This document shows, in pieces, positions 16,442-24,508 of a stretch of 64,000 nucleotides of DNA. This DNA is from Aedoeadaptatus acetigenes. GTDB taxonomy: Bacteria > Bacillota > Clostridia > Tissierellales > Peptoniphilaceae. Position 1 is the first letter of the stretch. Every line of letters starts with the position of its first letter. Under the pieces are notes generated by a model. The model did not search any database and was not told where the DNA came from. It saw only the letters and a program-made list of their open reading frames with translations. The stretch spans positions 127,382-191,381 of the forward strand of contig NZ_JAOQJD010000001.1 in NCBI RefSeq assembly GCF_025566985.1. The letters are read 5' to 3'. The position numbers and the translations under genes were made by a program.

Positions 16442-18296
16442 CTTTACCTCCGTGAAAGTGGTCGTACAGGGATTGTGCCGCAGCTTTCGTCATGCCGTCC
16501 ACCGACGCGAGGCTCTCCACATCGGCGGCTTTTATTTTCGAAAGGGATTGAAAGGCCTGCATCAGGGCCTGTTTGCGCTTGGGCCCGATGCCCGGGATTA
16601 CGTCCAGCTCCGACTGAAAGCTCGACTTGGACCGCAGGCTCCTATGATAGGTAATGGCGAAGCGGTGGGCTTCTTCTTGAATTTGGTAGGTGAGGCGATA
16701 AATCGGGGAATTTTTTGCCACGCGAATCTCTTCTTTATTGAAGTAAATGCCCCGGGTCTTGTGAAAGTCGTCTTTGACGAGGCCCGCCACGGGAATGTCT
16801 AAATTCAATTCTTCCAAGACGCTTAGGGCCTGGGTCACCTGCCCCTTTCCTCCGTCCATAAAGATCAGATCGGGGAATTTCGCGAAGCCTTTGCTCTCCC
16901 CGAGGCCGGCCTTTTCTCTCAGGCCCCGCTTAAAGCGGCGGGTGAGCACTTCCCGTAAGGATGCGTAATCGTCGGGCCCCACCACGTCTTTTATGCGAAA
17001 ACGGCGATAATCCGTCTTCTTAGGCAAGCCGTCTTCAAAAACCACCATGGAACCCACGGATTCCACGCCGGAAATATTGGAGATATCGTAGGCTTCGATG
17101 CGCTGAAGGACGCCTTCCATACCCAAGGCTTCCTGCAATGCTTCCAGTGTATTCTCCACGGTTTTTTGTTTCGTGCGCATTTGATCGGAATGCTTGTCCA
17201 ACATGTCGATGGCGTTTTTTCTGACCATGGTCATGATCTGCTTCTTCTCGCCGATTTTCGGCACCACCACATGGACATTGGCGCCTTTTTTCTCCGTGAG
17301 CATGGCCTCGATTAATTCCCGCTCGTCGAAGTATTCGTGAACGTAGAGCTTGCCGGGAATGTAGGCGGTGCCGTGGTAAAACTGGGTGATAAAGGCTTTT
17401 AAAAGTTGCCCCGGGCTGTCGCCGTAGGGATTTTCCATAAAGAAATGTTCCCGGCCCATGTTTTTTCCCCGGCGGAAGAAGAAAATTTGGATGCACACGT
17501 CCCGTCCCTGTGCCGCGAGGCCAATGACGTCGAATTCGTCGTCTTTTCCCGCCGCCGTAATGCGCTGCTTTTCCGTCAAGGTATCGAGGGCCTGAAGCTT
17601 GTCCCGAATGGCCGCCGCCTTTTCAAATTCCAGGGCCCTGCTTGCCGCTTTCATCTCCTCTTCCAATTCGTCGATAAAAGGCACTTTCTTGCCGTCGAGA
17701 AAATCCTCGATGCCTGAAATGTAGCCGGTGTAATCGTCGGCGGATACGGCGCCGATGCAGGGGCCGGCGCAGCGATGAATGTGGTAGTTTAAACAGGGTC
17801 GCACCACGGGATTGGGCTTGGACAGATCCAGCTTGCAGTTTCTTAAGGGAAAGCGCTCGTGGAGAATGTCGATGGCGGAATTTACCGCCAAGACGTCGGG
17901 AAAGGGACCGTAGTAGCGGGCGCCGTCTTTAAGAATGCGCCGCGTCTTCATGAGCCGGGGAAAGGGCTCGTTGGTTACTTTAATGTAGGGGTATTGCTTG
18001 TCGTCGCGAAGCAAGATATTGTACTTGGGCAAGTATTCTTTGATTAAATTGGATTCCAGAATCAAGGATTCCAATTCGCTTGAGACGATGATGTATTCGA
18101 AGTCTTCGATGTGGGCGACCATGCTTCGCACTTTCTTGTCTTTTTTCCCGTAGGACCCGAAGTACTGCCGCACCCGTTTTTTTAAATTTTTCGCCTTTCC
18201 CACGTAAATAATCTGATCCAGTTTGTTCTTCATTAAGTAGACGCCGGGATCGTCGGGCAAGGTCTTTAATTTTTCTCGTATGGCTACCTGACTCAT
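16431..18296 (-). CDS. uvrC: Excinuclease ABC subunit C
   Basis: 621 residues; makes both incisions in UvrABC nucleotide excision repair. Visible parts: N-terminal GIY-YIG domain (DPGVYLMKNKLDQIIYVGKA near residue 15-35), cysteine-rich region CLNYHIHRCAGPC, UVR coiled segment (ELEEEMKAASRALEFEKAAAIRDKL), RNase H-like C-terminal nuclease (FMDGGKGQV) and a helix-hairpin-helix end (IPGIGPKRKQALMQAF). Full length; overlaps hprK downstream. Confidence 0.96.
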   Translation of the reverse strand: MSQVAIREKLKTLPDDPGVYLMKNKLDQIIYVGKAKNLKKRVRQYFGSYGKKDKKVRSMVAHIEDFEYIIVSSELESLILESNLIKEYLPKYNILLRDDKQYPYIKVTNEPFPRLMKTRRILKDGARYYGPFPDVLAVNSAIDILHERFPLRNCKLDLSKPNPVVRPCLNYHIHRCAGPCIGAVSADDYTGYISGIEDFLDGKKVPFIDELEEEMKAASRALEFEKAAAIRDKLQALDTLTEKQRITAAGKDDEFDVIGLAAQGRDVCIQIFFFRRGKNMGREHFFMENPYGDSPGQLLKAFITQFYHGTAYIPGKLYVHEYFDERELIEAMLTEKKGANVHVVVPKIGEKKQIMTMVRKNAIDMLDKHSDQMRTKQKTVENTLEALQEALGMEGVLQRIEAYDISNISGVESVGSMVVFEDGLPKKTDYRRFRIKDVVGPDDYASLREVLTRRFKRGLREKAGLGESKGFAKFPDLIFMDGGKGQVTQALSVLEELNLDIPVAGLVKDDFHKTRGIYFNKEEIRVAKNSPIYRLTYQIQEEAHRFAITYHRSLRSKSSFQSELDVIPGIGPKRKQALMQAFQSLSKIKAADVESLASVDGMTKAAAQSLYDHFHGGKDEQ

Positions 18297-18315
18297 GACA
18301 CGCTCCTGGAAACTA

Positions 18316-18344
18316 GCAAAAAACTGACCCCGTCGGTCAGTTTT
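18316..18344 (-). terminator. Terminator of the obgE-comEA operon
   Basis: AAAACTGACC pairs with GGTCAGTTTT over a short loop and is followed on the minus strand by TTTTTTG. It begins at the comEA stop codon and marks the border to uvrC. Confidence 0.85.
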
Positions 18345-18957
18345 AAAGTTGAATATTATTTTTTAAGCTTTCAAAGGTCTTGTCGCCGATGCCCGGCACT
18401 TCTTTTAAATCCTCCACGGCGGTAAATGGATGGGCCGTGCGGTATTCGATAATTTTATCGGCGGTTTTTTCGCCGACGCCGGGTAAGGTCATCAGGTCCT
18501 CTTTCGAACCGTTTTGTATGCTCACCGGTCCTTTTGCGGCGGGAGATGCCCCGGGCGCAGAAACGGCCGGAGCTTGTTCGCCGACTTTAGGGATGTAAAG
18601 TTTTTCCTCGTCATTGAGCTTTTTCGCCAGATTAATTTGCGAGGTGTCGGCATTTCCCACGATGCCGCCCGCCGCCGTGATGCCGTCTTTTACTCGGGCG
18701 CCTTTTTCCAGTTCGTAAAGGCCCGGATTTTTTACGGCGCCGCCGATGTCCACGTAGATGGCGGAGCCGATGCCTTCTTCCGCAGCAGGGGCCGCCTCTT
18801 TCTTAAAATTGGCCCGGGAAACTTCGTCACTTTCAATGACGAAGGACGGTTCATCGGTCCCCTCCGCCTTCAGGCGAAAATGGTAATAGGACACGGTGAG
18901 GACCAGCAAGCAGAGGAAAACAAAGGCCAGCACCTTTTCCCGATCGGTGAGCTTCAT
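18343..18957 (-). CDS. comEA: Competence protein ComEA-like, DNA-binding
   Basis: 204 residues: one N-terminal membrane helix (VLAFVFLCLLVLTVSYY), a SLBB domain (IYVDIGGAVKNPGLYEL ... ITAAGG), a linker rich in Ala/Pro and a C-terminal double helix-hairpin-helix (LMTLPGVGEKTADKIIEYR and LKEVPGIGDKTFESL). ComEA anchors incoming DNA at the cell surface during natural transformation. comEC and comEB are not next to it, so competence cannot be concluded. Last gene of the obgE run. Confidence 0.9.
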   Translation of the reverse strand: MKLTDREKVLAFVFLCLLVLTVSYYHFRLKAEGTDEPSFVIESDEVSRANFKKEAAPAAEEGIGSAIYVDIGGAVKNPGLYELEKGARVKDGITAAGGIVGNADTSQINLAKKLNDEEKLYIPKVGEQAPAVSAPGASPAAKGPVSIQNGSKEDLMTLPGVGEKTADKIIEYRTAHPFTAVEDLKEVPGIGDKTFESLKNNIQL

Positions 18958-18973
18958 AAGATCTCCGTGGGCG

Positions 18974-19348
18974 TTACTTTACGCGCGCAATGGCTTCGGC
19001 TTCGATGACCACGTTTTTCGGAAGGGCGGTGACGGCGACGCAACTGCGGGCCGGCTTGTGATCCGTGAAAAATTCTCCATACACTTCGTTGATATCGGCG
19101 AATTGGCCCATGTCCAAAATAAAGAGATTCACCTTCATGACGTGGTTTAAATCGGAACCAGACGCTTCGAGAAGATTCTTTACATTCGTAAGGCATTGGC
19201 GGGTAGCTTCTTTAATATCGGTTTTGACTTCTCCGGTTTTCGGATCCACGGGAATTTGGCCCGATAAGTACACGACGCCGCCGTCTTCTACGGCTTGGGA
19301 ATAGGGGCCGATGGCCGCCACGGTCTTGTCCGTTTGAATCATTTTCAT
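18974..19348 (-). CDS. ridA: RidA family reactive enamine/imine deaminase
   Basis: 124 residues, the normal size of the YjgF/YER057c/UK114 family. Motifs AIGPYSQAVEDGGVVYLSGQ, the central TRQCLTNVKNLLEASGS, and the C-terminal RSCVAVTALPKNVVIEAEAIA, which carries the catalytic Arg and Glu. It removes toxic 2-aminoacrylate formed by PLP enzymes. ATGA overlap with rsfS; its place between rsfS and comEA is not a standard one. Confidence 0.93.
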   Translation of the reverse strand: MKMIQTDKTVAAIGPYSQAVEDGGVVYLSGQIPVDPKTGEVKTDIKEATRQCLTNVKNLLEASGSDLNHVMKVNLFILDMGQFADINEVYGEFFTDHKPARSCVAVTALPKNVVIEAEAIARVK

Positions 19349-19701
19349 TGCTCTTCCTCACTTTTTCGATTGTCTTTGCTCCACAAGCGTTCCAAATTGT
19401 AGAATTCACGCATATCCCGGTGGAAAATATGCACGATCACGTCGCCGTAATCCAAAATAATCCAGCGGGACTGGCCGTTGCCTTCGTGATGGTAGGTGTG
19501 GTAGCCCGCCTCGGCCATTTTGTCTTCCACTTCTTCGGCGATGGCGTTTAATTGAGGTGTCGAGCCGCCACTAATAATGACAAAGTAATCGGCGATGGCC
19601 GTCATGTCCCGAATATCCAGGGTTTGAATATCCGCACCGCCTCTGGCATCGGCGCTTTTTTCGATAATATCTAACATGGCTTGAATATTGTCTTTGCTCA
19701 T
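19345..19701 (-). CDS. rsfS: Ribosomal silencing factor RsfS (Iojap)
   Basis: 118 residues with the Iojap pattern: LDIRDMTAIADYFVIISGGS, AIAEEVEDKM and RWIILDYGDVIVHIFHRDMREFYNLERLW. It binds L14 and keeps ribosomal subunits apart under starvation. Conserved neighbour of nadD, yqeK and an LCP gene, as seen here. Confidence 0.95.
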   Translation of the reverse strand: MSKDNIQAMLDIIEKSADARGGADIQTLDIRDMTAIADYFVIISGGSTPQLNAIAEEVEDKMAEAGYHTYHHEGNGQSRWIILDYGDVIVHIFHRDMREFYNLERLWSKDNRKSEEEQ

Positions 19702-19730
19702 AATTACCTCCTTGTTCTATTCGTACCCTA

Positions 19731-20630
19731 TTACTTCTGCTTTACGTTCATCTTGTAGAATAATTGATCCGTGCCGTCGAAATCCACGATGTAGTAGCTC
19801 AGGCCGCCAATCATATCCGCCGTGCCGGGGATCGTCGCCGTTTGGAGATTTTCCTCGCCGATGGAGACCATGGTCAGCCCCATGCGGGACACCTTCGACA
19901 TGGGCATATTGCTCGTCGTGTTGTCCATGTAGCTTACCAGAAGAGACGGCGCGTGGAGTACGCCTTTGGAGCTTTTCACCTTTTGTATAAAGGCGGACAT
20001 AAAAGCCTGTTGCGCCTTCACGCGATCCAGGTCGGCGTTTTTATAGCCTTTTCTGAAACGCAGAAATTGCATGGCCTGATCGCCGTTTAAATGTTGCCGG
20101 CCTTCTTTCAGATGAATGGAAAGGGGCGGATCCGCCGAGGGATCTTCGTAGTCCATGTCCATGGGCACGTAGACGTCGACGCCGTCCACGATGTCCACCA
20201 CGTCTTTGACGAAGGCGTAGTCCACGACGATGTAATAGGGAATGTTCAAATCAAAGTTTTCATTGACGGTTTTAAGGGCCAGGTCGGCCTTGCCGTAGGC
20301 GTAGGCGTGATTTAATTTCGTCTTGCCGTGATCCTCGATTTTTACCCGGGAGTCCCGAGGCAGAGAAATCAACGACGCCGACTTCTTCTCCCCGTCCACG
20401 TCCAAGACCATCATCACGTCGCTTCGTGTATTTTCCGCCTTCTTCGAATTCAAACTGTCCACGCCGATTAAGAGAACCTGGAATTTTTCGTTGCTGTTTT
20501 TTAAATCGCTGATCCAGGTCTTCGCCTCGGAATCGTCGCCCATGCTGGTGTAAAAATTCAGGGCGAGGACGCCGACAAAGACGATCAGCAGCGTGAGGAA
20601 AAATCCTCGAAAGAAACTCTTCATCTTCAT
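19731..20630 (-). CDS. LytR-CpsA-Psr family cell-wall ligase
   Basis: 299 residues with an N-terminal membrane anchor (FFLTLLIVFVGVLALNFY) and an extracellular LCP domain: GVDSLNSKKAENTRSDVMM, SLISLPRDSRVKI, LNHAYAYG and GDQAMQFLRFRKGY...DLDRVKAQQAFM. These hold the Arg and Asp residues that bind the polyprenyl-phosphate and Mg2+. LCP proteins attach teichoic acids or capsule to peptidoglycan. Overlaps yqeK by 4 bp. Confidence 0.93.
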   Translation of the reverse strand: MKMKSFFRGFFLTLLIVFVGVLALNFYTSMGDDSEAKTWISDLKNSNEKFQVLLIGVDSLNSKKAENTRSDVMMVLDVDGEKKSASLISLPRDSRVKIEDHGKTKLNHAYAYGKADLALKTVNENFDLNIPYYIVVDYAFVKDVVDIVDGVDVYVPMDMDYEDPSADPPLSIHLKEGRQHLNGDQAMQFLRFRKGYKNADLDRVKAQQAFMSAFIQKVKSSKGVLHAPSLLVSYMDNTTSNMPMSKVSRMGLTMVSIGEENLQTATIPGTADMIGGLSYYIVDFDGTDQLFYKMNVKQK

Positions 20631-21184
20631 TTCTCCATGTAATCATTGTAACAGCGGACGGTGTCTAAATGGACGGCGGTGCCTTGCTTAATGAGAAAAA
20701 GTAAATTGCCCTGCAAGGACGCGGCCATGGCTTCTTTAAGATCGGCCTCGGCTTTTTTTCGCAGGTCGTCTACGCCGTCGAAATTTCGCATGGGCTCCAG
20801 GTAATCAGCCAAAAACACCACCTCTTCCACCGGCGACATGTTCTCCGTGCCCGTGGTGTGGTAGCGAATGGCCCGAAGGATTTCTTCATCTTCGATGCCG
20901 TAGTCGACTCGCGCCGCCTCCGCCGCCACGTAGGCGTGGAGCACTTGAGGAAAGGCTTTAAAGCTATCCAGATCCTTTACGTTCAGGCGCTCGGCCTCTT
21001 TCCACAAACGCGCATTGTCTTTGTATTTGCAAATGTCGTGAAACAAAGCTGCGGTGCGGGCCTTTTCCACGTCCACGCCGTGAATTTTCGCGAGCTTTTC
21101 CGCCGTTTCCGTGACGCGAAGAATATGCTTGTAGCGTTTTTCGCCGATGGCATCGACGATTTGATCAAATGCAGGCGCTTTCAA
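20627..21184 (-). CDS. yqeK: YqeK-type HD phosphohydrolase (Ap4A hydrolase)
   Basis: 185 residues with an HD domain: KRYKHILRVTETAEKLA, AALFHDICKY (the HD pair), and YHTTGTENMSPVEEVVFLADYLEP. Members split diadenosine tetraphosphate to ADP. Located between nadD and the LCP gene with 4-bp overlaps on both sides, the usual Firmicute order. Confidence 0.94.
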   Translation of the reverse strand: MKAPAFDQIVDAIGEKRYKHILRVTETAEKLAKIHGVDVEKARTAALFHDICKYKDNARLWKEAERLNVKDLDSFKAFPQVLHAYVAAEAARVDYGIEDEEILRAIRYHTTGTENMSPVEEVVFLADYLEPMRNFDGVDDLRKKAEADLKEAMAASLQGNLLFLIKQGTAVHLDTVRCYNDYMEK

Positions 21185-21789
21185 TAGATGTAAAACCTCT
21201 TTTTCCTAATGTAGGCCATGACATTGTCGGGAATAAAATACTTTACCGACTTGCCTTGGCGTATGCGATTTCTCAACGTTGTGGACGATATCTCCAAGAG
21301 GGGCGTGTCGATTAATACCACATTGGCGTTATAGGTCGTCTTCAGGTAACGAATCTCTTCGCGAATGGCCTCTTTTGTAATGGCCCCGTCCCCCGGGCGC
21401 ACGGCCACGGCGAATTGCGTCAGCCCCGCCAGGTCGCCGAAGCGCTTCCAGGTCTTTAAATCCTGTAAAATATCGGATCCCAAAAAGAAGTAGAATTCCG
21501 CATCCGGATAAATTGCCTTCAGCGCCAAGAGGGTGTCCACGGAATAGGTAGTGGTTGTCTTTGTCACTTCCAGATCCGACGTTTCGAAATAGTAATTCCC
21601 CGCCACGGCGAGATCCACCATTTTCAGGCGCTCCTTGGCGGTAACGGAGTAGTCCCGCTTGTGGGGGGCGTTGCCCGTAGGAATAAACAAGACCTTGTTT
21701 AAGCCCAAATGGGCCCGCATGTACTCGCTCATCATTAAGTGGCCCATGTGGATGGGATTAAAGGAGCCGCCCATGATCCCGATTTTCAT
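21181..21789 (-). CDS. nadD: Nicotinate-nucleotide adenylyltransferase
   Basis: 202 residues. Nucleotidyl-transferase signature GGSFNPIHMGHLMMSE at the start (GxFxPxHxGH), then GNAPHKRD and a C-terminal ISSTTLRNRIRQGKSVKYFIP (the ISSTxIR motif). Joins nicotinate mononucleotide and ATP to deamido-NAD. Normal length. Confidence 0.96.
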   Translation of the reverse strand: MKIGIMGGSFNPIHMGHLMMSEYMRAHLGLNKVLFIPTGNAPHKRDYSVTAKERLKMVDLAVAGNYYFETSDLEVTKTTTTYSVDTLLALKAIYPDAEFYFFLGSDILQDLKTWKRFGDLAGLTQFAVAVRPGDGAITKEAIREEIRYLKTTYNANVVLIDTPLLEISSTTLRNRIRQGKSVKYFIPDNVMAYIRKKRFYIY

Positions 21790-21791
21790 AC

Positions 21792-22082
21792 TTACTCCAG
21801 AACGATCACGGGGTCATCTTTGGCGGGGCGGTAGAGGGTGAGCTTGCTGCCGATGCCCTGAACGAATTCCGCATGTAAGGCCTCGGTAAGTACCGCTGCC
21901 GCTTCATTTAAATCCACCGCCGTATTTTGCAAGAGGGCGATTTTCACCAACTCGTGGTCTTCCAGCAATTGATCGATCTGCTCGATCACACCTGGCGTAA
22001 TGCCGTTTTTTCCGATTTGCATCAACGGCTTCATGCCGTGTGAAAGGCGCTTCAGCTGCGCCCGTTGTTTTCCTGTAATCAT
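21792..22082 (-). CDS. yhbY: YhbY-family RNA-binding protein (CRM domain)
   Basis: 96 residues from the ATG at 22082, which has GGGAG close upstream; longer readings run into obgE. The sequence ITGKQRAQLKRLSHGMKPLM followed by QIGKNGITPGVIEQIDQLL has the GxxG of the CRM domain. It binds pre-50S ribosomal particles. Located between obgE and nadD as in many Firmicutes. Confidence 0.93.
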   Translation of the reverse strand: MITGKQRAQLKRLSHGMKPLMQIGKNGITPGVIEQIDQLLEDHELVKIALLQNTAVDLNEAAAVLTEALHAEFVQGIGSKLTLYRPAKDDPVIVLE

Positions 22083-22089
22083 AAACTCC

Positions 22090-23361
22090 CTACTCGAAAA
22101 ATTCAAATTCATAATCCGCAATAAAAACGGACTCACCTTCTTCTATGCCCAGCTCACGAAGCTTGTCGATGACGCCGTTTTTCCTGAGGTTTTCTTGGAA
22201 ATACCGCAGGGAATCCCGGTCGTCGAAGAAGGTGGAGCCCAAGAGGCGCTCGATGTACGGCCCGTCCACGATGTAGCGGCCGTTTTCTTTTCTCACCGAA
22301 ATGCCCGGTTCCCGCTCTTCTTCTTCCACATAGTATTCTTCGTCCAAGCTGTCGTATTCGATGTCCGTGTTTTGAAGCACCTCATAGACTTTAAAGAGCA
22401 TGGGCTGAATGTCTTTGGTGGTGGCGGCGGATCCGGAAAAGACGGTGTAGCCGCGCCCTTCCAATTCCTCCCTGAGCGCAGGTTCTCTCTCCTGTGCCTC
22501 GGGCAGGTCCATTTTATTGATAAAGACGATTTGTGCCTTGTCTTTTAAGGCGATGTTGTACCCTTCAAGCTCCCGATTAATGGCCTCGAAATCCTCCAGA
22601 GGATCCCGATAGTAGGCGCCGCTTCCGTCCAAAACGTGAATCAACACGCCGCTGCGCTCCACGTGGCGCAAAAAGTCGTGGCCCAGGCCCACGCCTTCCG
22701 AGGCCCCTTCGATGAGTCCCGGAATGTCCGCACACACGAAGCTCTTCCCCGGGCCCAAGTAGACCACGCCTAAATTCGGCGAGAGCGTCGTAAATTCGTA
22801 ATTGGCGATTTTCGGCTTCGCACTTGAAATCACGGAAAGCAAGGTGGATTTGCCCACATTGGGAAAGCCCACCAGGCCCACGTCGGCGAGAAGCTTCAGT
22901 TCCAAAACGATGGTTCGCTCCTGGCCTTTAAAGCCCATTTGCGCAAAGGTCGGGGCCTGACGGGTGCTGGTCGTATAGCGGGCGTTGCCCTTGCCGCCGC
23001 CGCCCCCTTGGGCGATGACGAAGCGTTGGCCCGCTTCCTTCATGTCGACGATGATTTTATTCGTCTTTTCGTCCCGCACCAAGGTGCCCACGGGAACATT
23101 TAAAATAATGTCTTCGGCATCGGCGCCGAATTGTTTTTTGCTGCGGCCGTTTTGTCCATTTTCCGCCTTGTACACGCGCTTGTAGCGAAAATCCATGAGC
23201 GTCCGCATATTCTCATCGGCAAAGAGCACGACACTTCCGCCGCGCCCGCCGTCGCCGCCGGCCGGTCCCCCGGCGGGAACGTACTTTTCTCTGCGCCAAG
23301 CCACGGCGCCGTCGCCGCCATTGCCGGCTTTTACCGTAATGGTACATAAATCGACAAACAT
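22090..23361 (-). CDS. obgE: GTPase Obg/CgtA
   Basis: 423 residues in three domains: glycine-rich Obg fold (AGNGGDGAVAWRREKYVPAG, GGDGGRGGSVV), G domain with P-loop GFPNVGKSTLL near 165 and NKMD, and a C-terminal OCT domain as in Gram-positives (ending ESVFIADYEFEFFE). It works in 50S assembly and stress control. Own promoter and start of an eight-gene operon down to comEA. Confidence 0.96.
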   Translation of the reverse strand: MFVDLCTITVKAGNGGDGAVAWRREKYVPAGGPAGGDGGRGGSVVLFADENMRTLMDFRYKRVYKAENGQNGRSKKQFGADAEDIILNVPVGTLVRDEKTNKIIVDMKEAGQRFVIAQGGGGGKGNARYTTSTRQAPTFAQMGFKGQERTIVLELKLLADVGLVGFPNVGKSTLLSVISSAKPKIANYEFTTLSPNLGVVYLGPGKSFVCADIPGLIEGASEGVGLGHDFLRHVERSGVLIHVLDGSGAYYRDPLEDFEAINRELEGYNIALKDKAQIVFINKMDLPEAQEREPALREELEGRGYTVFSGSAATTKDIQPMLFKVYEVLQNTDIEYDSLDEEYYVEEEEREPGISVRKENGRYIVDGPYIERLLGSTFFDDRDSLRYFQENLRKNGVIDKLRELGIEEGESVFIADYEFEFFE

Positions 23362-23384
23362 CTCACACCCCCAGTATGATTGGT

Positions 23385-23393
23385 ATTATATCA
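23385..23393 (-). promoter_or_regulatory. Extended -10 promoter of obgE operon
   Basis: Minus strand reads TGATATAAT: a perfect -10 with the TGn extension, 24 bp before the obgE start. No good -35 box is seen, which is common when the -10 is extended. Confidence 0.6.
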
Positions 23394-23439
23394 CAGTCCG
23401 TTTTATGAAAAGATCTCCCATGTCTAAACTCTGTATAAG

Positions 23440-23470
23440 AAAAAATAAACCGCAGATTTCTCTGCGGTTT
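23440..23470 (-). terminator. Terminator behind rpmA
   Basis: AAACCGCAGA / TCTGCGGTTT perfect stem with a short loop, followed on the minus strand by ATTTTTTCTT. Closes the rplU-prp-rpmA operon. Confidence 0.9.
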
Positions 23471-23473
23471 CTC

Positions 23474-23764
23474 TTATGCTAATTCTTCTACGGGAAGAAC
23501 GTTAACTACTTTTTTCTTTTTTCCACGACTTTCAAAGGAAACGCGTCCGTCGGCGGTGGCGAACAATGTGTCGTCGCTACCGATTCCTACGTTTAACCCG
23601 GGATGAATCTTCGTGCCTCTTTGGCGTACGAGAATGTTGCCGGCTAATACGTGTTGACCGTCGCCTCTCTTCACGCCGAGACGTTTCGATTCGGAGTCGC
23701 GACCGTTTTTAGAACTACCCATTCCCTTCTTCGAAGAGAAGAGTTCAAGTGTAAACAGAATCAT
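23474..23764 (-). CDS. rpmA: 50S ribosomal protein L27 with cleavable N-terminus
   Basis: 96 residues. Core KKGMGSSKNGRDSESKRLGVKR and GNILVRQRGTKIHPG are L27. It begins with the Firmicute extension MILFTLELFSSKKG; the Prp protease cleaves such extensions after the Phe so that L27 can reach the peptidyl-transferase centre. AGGAGG precedes the start. The protease gene is directly upstream. Confidence 0.97.
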   Translation of the reverse strand: MILFTLELFSSKKGMGSSKNGRDSESKRLGVKRGDGQHVLAGNILVRQRGTKIHPGLNVGIGSDDTLFATADGRVSFESRGKKKKVVNVLPVEELA

Positions 23765-24094
23765 CTAAACCTCCTGAGTCTCTATTTTAATGTAATTTTC
23801 GTATGCACCTTCGATGGCATTTAAGCCTACGACCATAGAACGAAACAAAAGCTCCGTTTCATGGGACACAACCTCCTCCGGCAGGCGGATGCTGACATAA
23901 GCTTCCGACTGTTCGAAGGCCATGGTGTCTTCGTCGATAGAAAGCAAATCTTCCATGGATAAAACACAGGTCAAGGTGAGGGCACTGACGCCGTGACAGA
24001 CGATTTCGCCTACCTCGTCTCCCTCTCCCGCGTGATTGTTCGCCGAAAATCCGAGGATTTTTCCGCGGCGGACAAATAGAGTGACCGTTGTCAT
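23765..24094 (-). CDS. prp: Ribosomal-processing cysteine protease Prp
   Basis: 109 residues. The catalytic pair is visible: His in SANNHAGEGDEVG (residue ~21) and Cys in GEIVCHGVSALT (~33). It removes the N-terminal extension of L27. Placed between rplU and rpmA, overlapping rplU by one base, as is standard in Firmicutes. Confidence 0.95.
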   Translation of the reverse strand: MTTVTLFVRRGKILGFSANNHAGEGDEVGEIVCHGVSALTLTCVLSMEDLLSIDEDTMAFEQSEAYVSIRLPEEVVSHETELLFRSMVVGLNAIEGAYENYIKIETQEV

Positions 24095-24402
24095 TACGCC
24101 AAGGATCCGATTTCTACCAGTGTATACGGTTGACGATGGCCACGCTTAATGCGTTCGTTTTTCTTCGCTTTGAATTTATAAACAATAACCTTTTTGTCTT
24201 TGGCTTGTTTTAAAACTTTCGCTTCGACTTTGGCATCGGCGACGTAGGGCTTACCTACATTCACACTGCCGTCTTTTGCGACGAGAAGCACCTTGTCAAA
24301 AGTGACGGCATCTCCTTCGTTGGCATCGAGCTTTTCTACTTTCACCAAGTCGCCTTCGCGAACGGTGTATTGCTTTCCGCCGGTTTCAATAACTGCGTAC
24401 AT
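24094..24402 (-). CDS. rplU: 50S ribosomal protein L21
   Basis: 102 residues: MYAVIETGGKQYTVREGDLV at the N-terminus, KIVEAKVLKQ-like centre (KVEAKVLKQAKDKKVIVYKFKAKK) and RIKRGHRQPYTLVEI at the end, the L21 signature. GGAGGTGC ribosome site upstream, inside the leader hairpin region. Confidence 0.97.
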   Translation of the reverse strand: MYAVIETGGKQYTVREGDLVKVEKLDANEGDAVTFDKVLLVAKDGSVNVGKPYVADAKVEAKVLKQAKDKKVIVYKFKAKKNERIKRGHRQPYTLVEIGSLA

Positions 24403-24403
24403 T

Positions 24404-24473
24404 GTAGCACCTCCTCTTTACAAGACTCGCCCCGATAGGTGCTATGCTTTTTACCTATAAGGTGCGGTTACAT
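24404..24473 (-). ncRNA. Probable L21 leader (ribosomal autoregulation element)
   Basis: The ~70 nt before rplU can fold with ATAGGT / ACCTAT arms and a GGTGC-containing stem, and the rplU ribosome site lies at its 3' end. Position, size and the ACCTATAAGGTGC core fit the L21 leader of Firmicutes, through which L21 represses its own operon. A covariance search would settle it. Confidence 0.6.
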
Positions 24474-24479
24474 CAGAGT

Positions 24480-24508
24480 ATATTACCACATATGGTAGTG
24501 AATTACAA
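24480..24508 (-). promoter_or_regulatory. Promoter of rplU-prp-rpmA
   Basis: Minus strand -35 TTGTAA (24503-24508), 17 bp, -10 TAATAT (24480-24485). The -35 overlaps the stop codon of the rng gene; transcription would begin at the L21 leader. Confidence 0.65.
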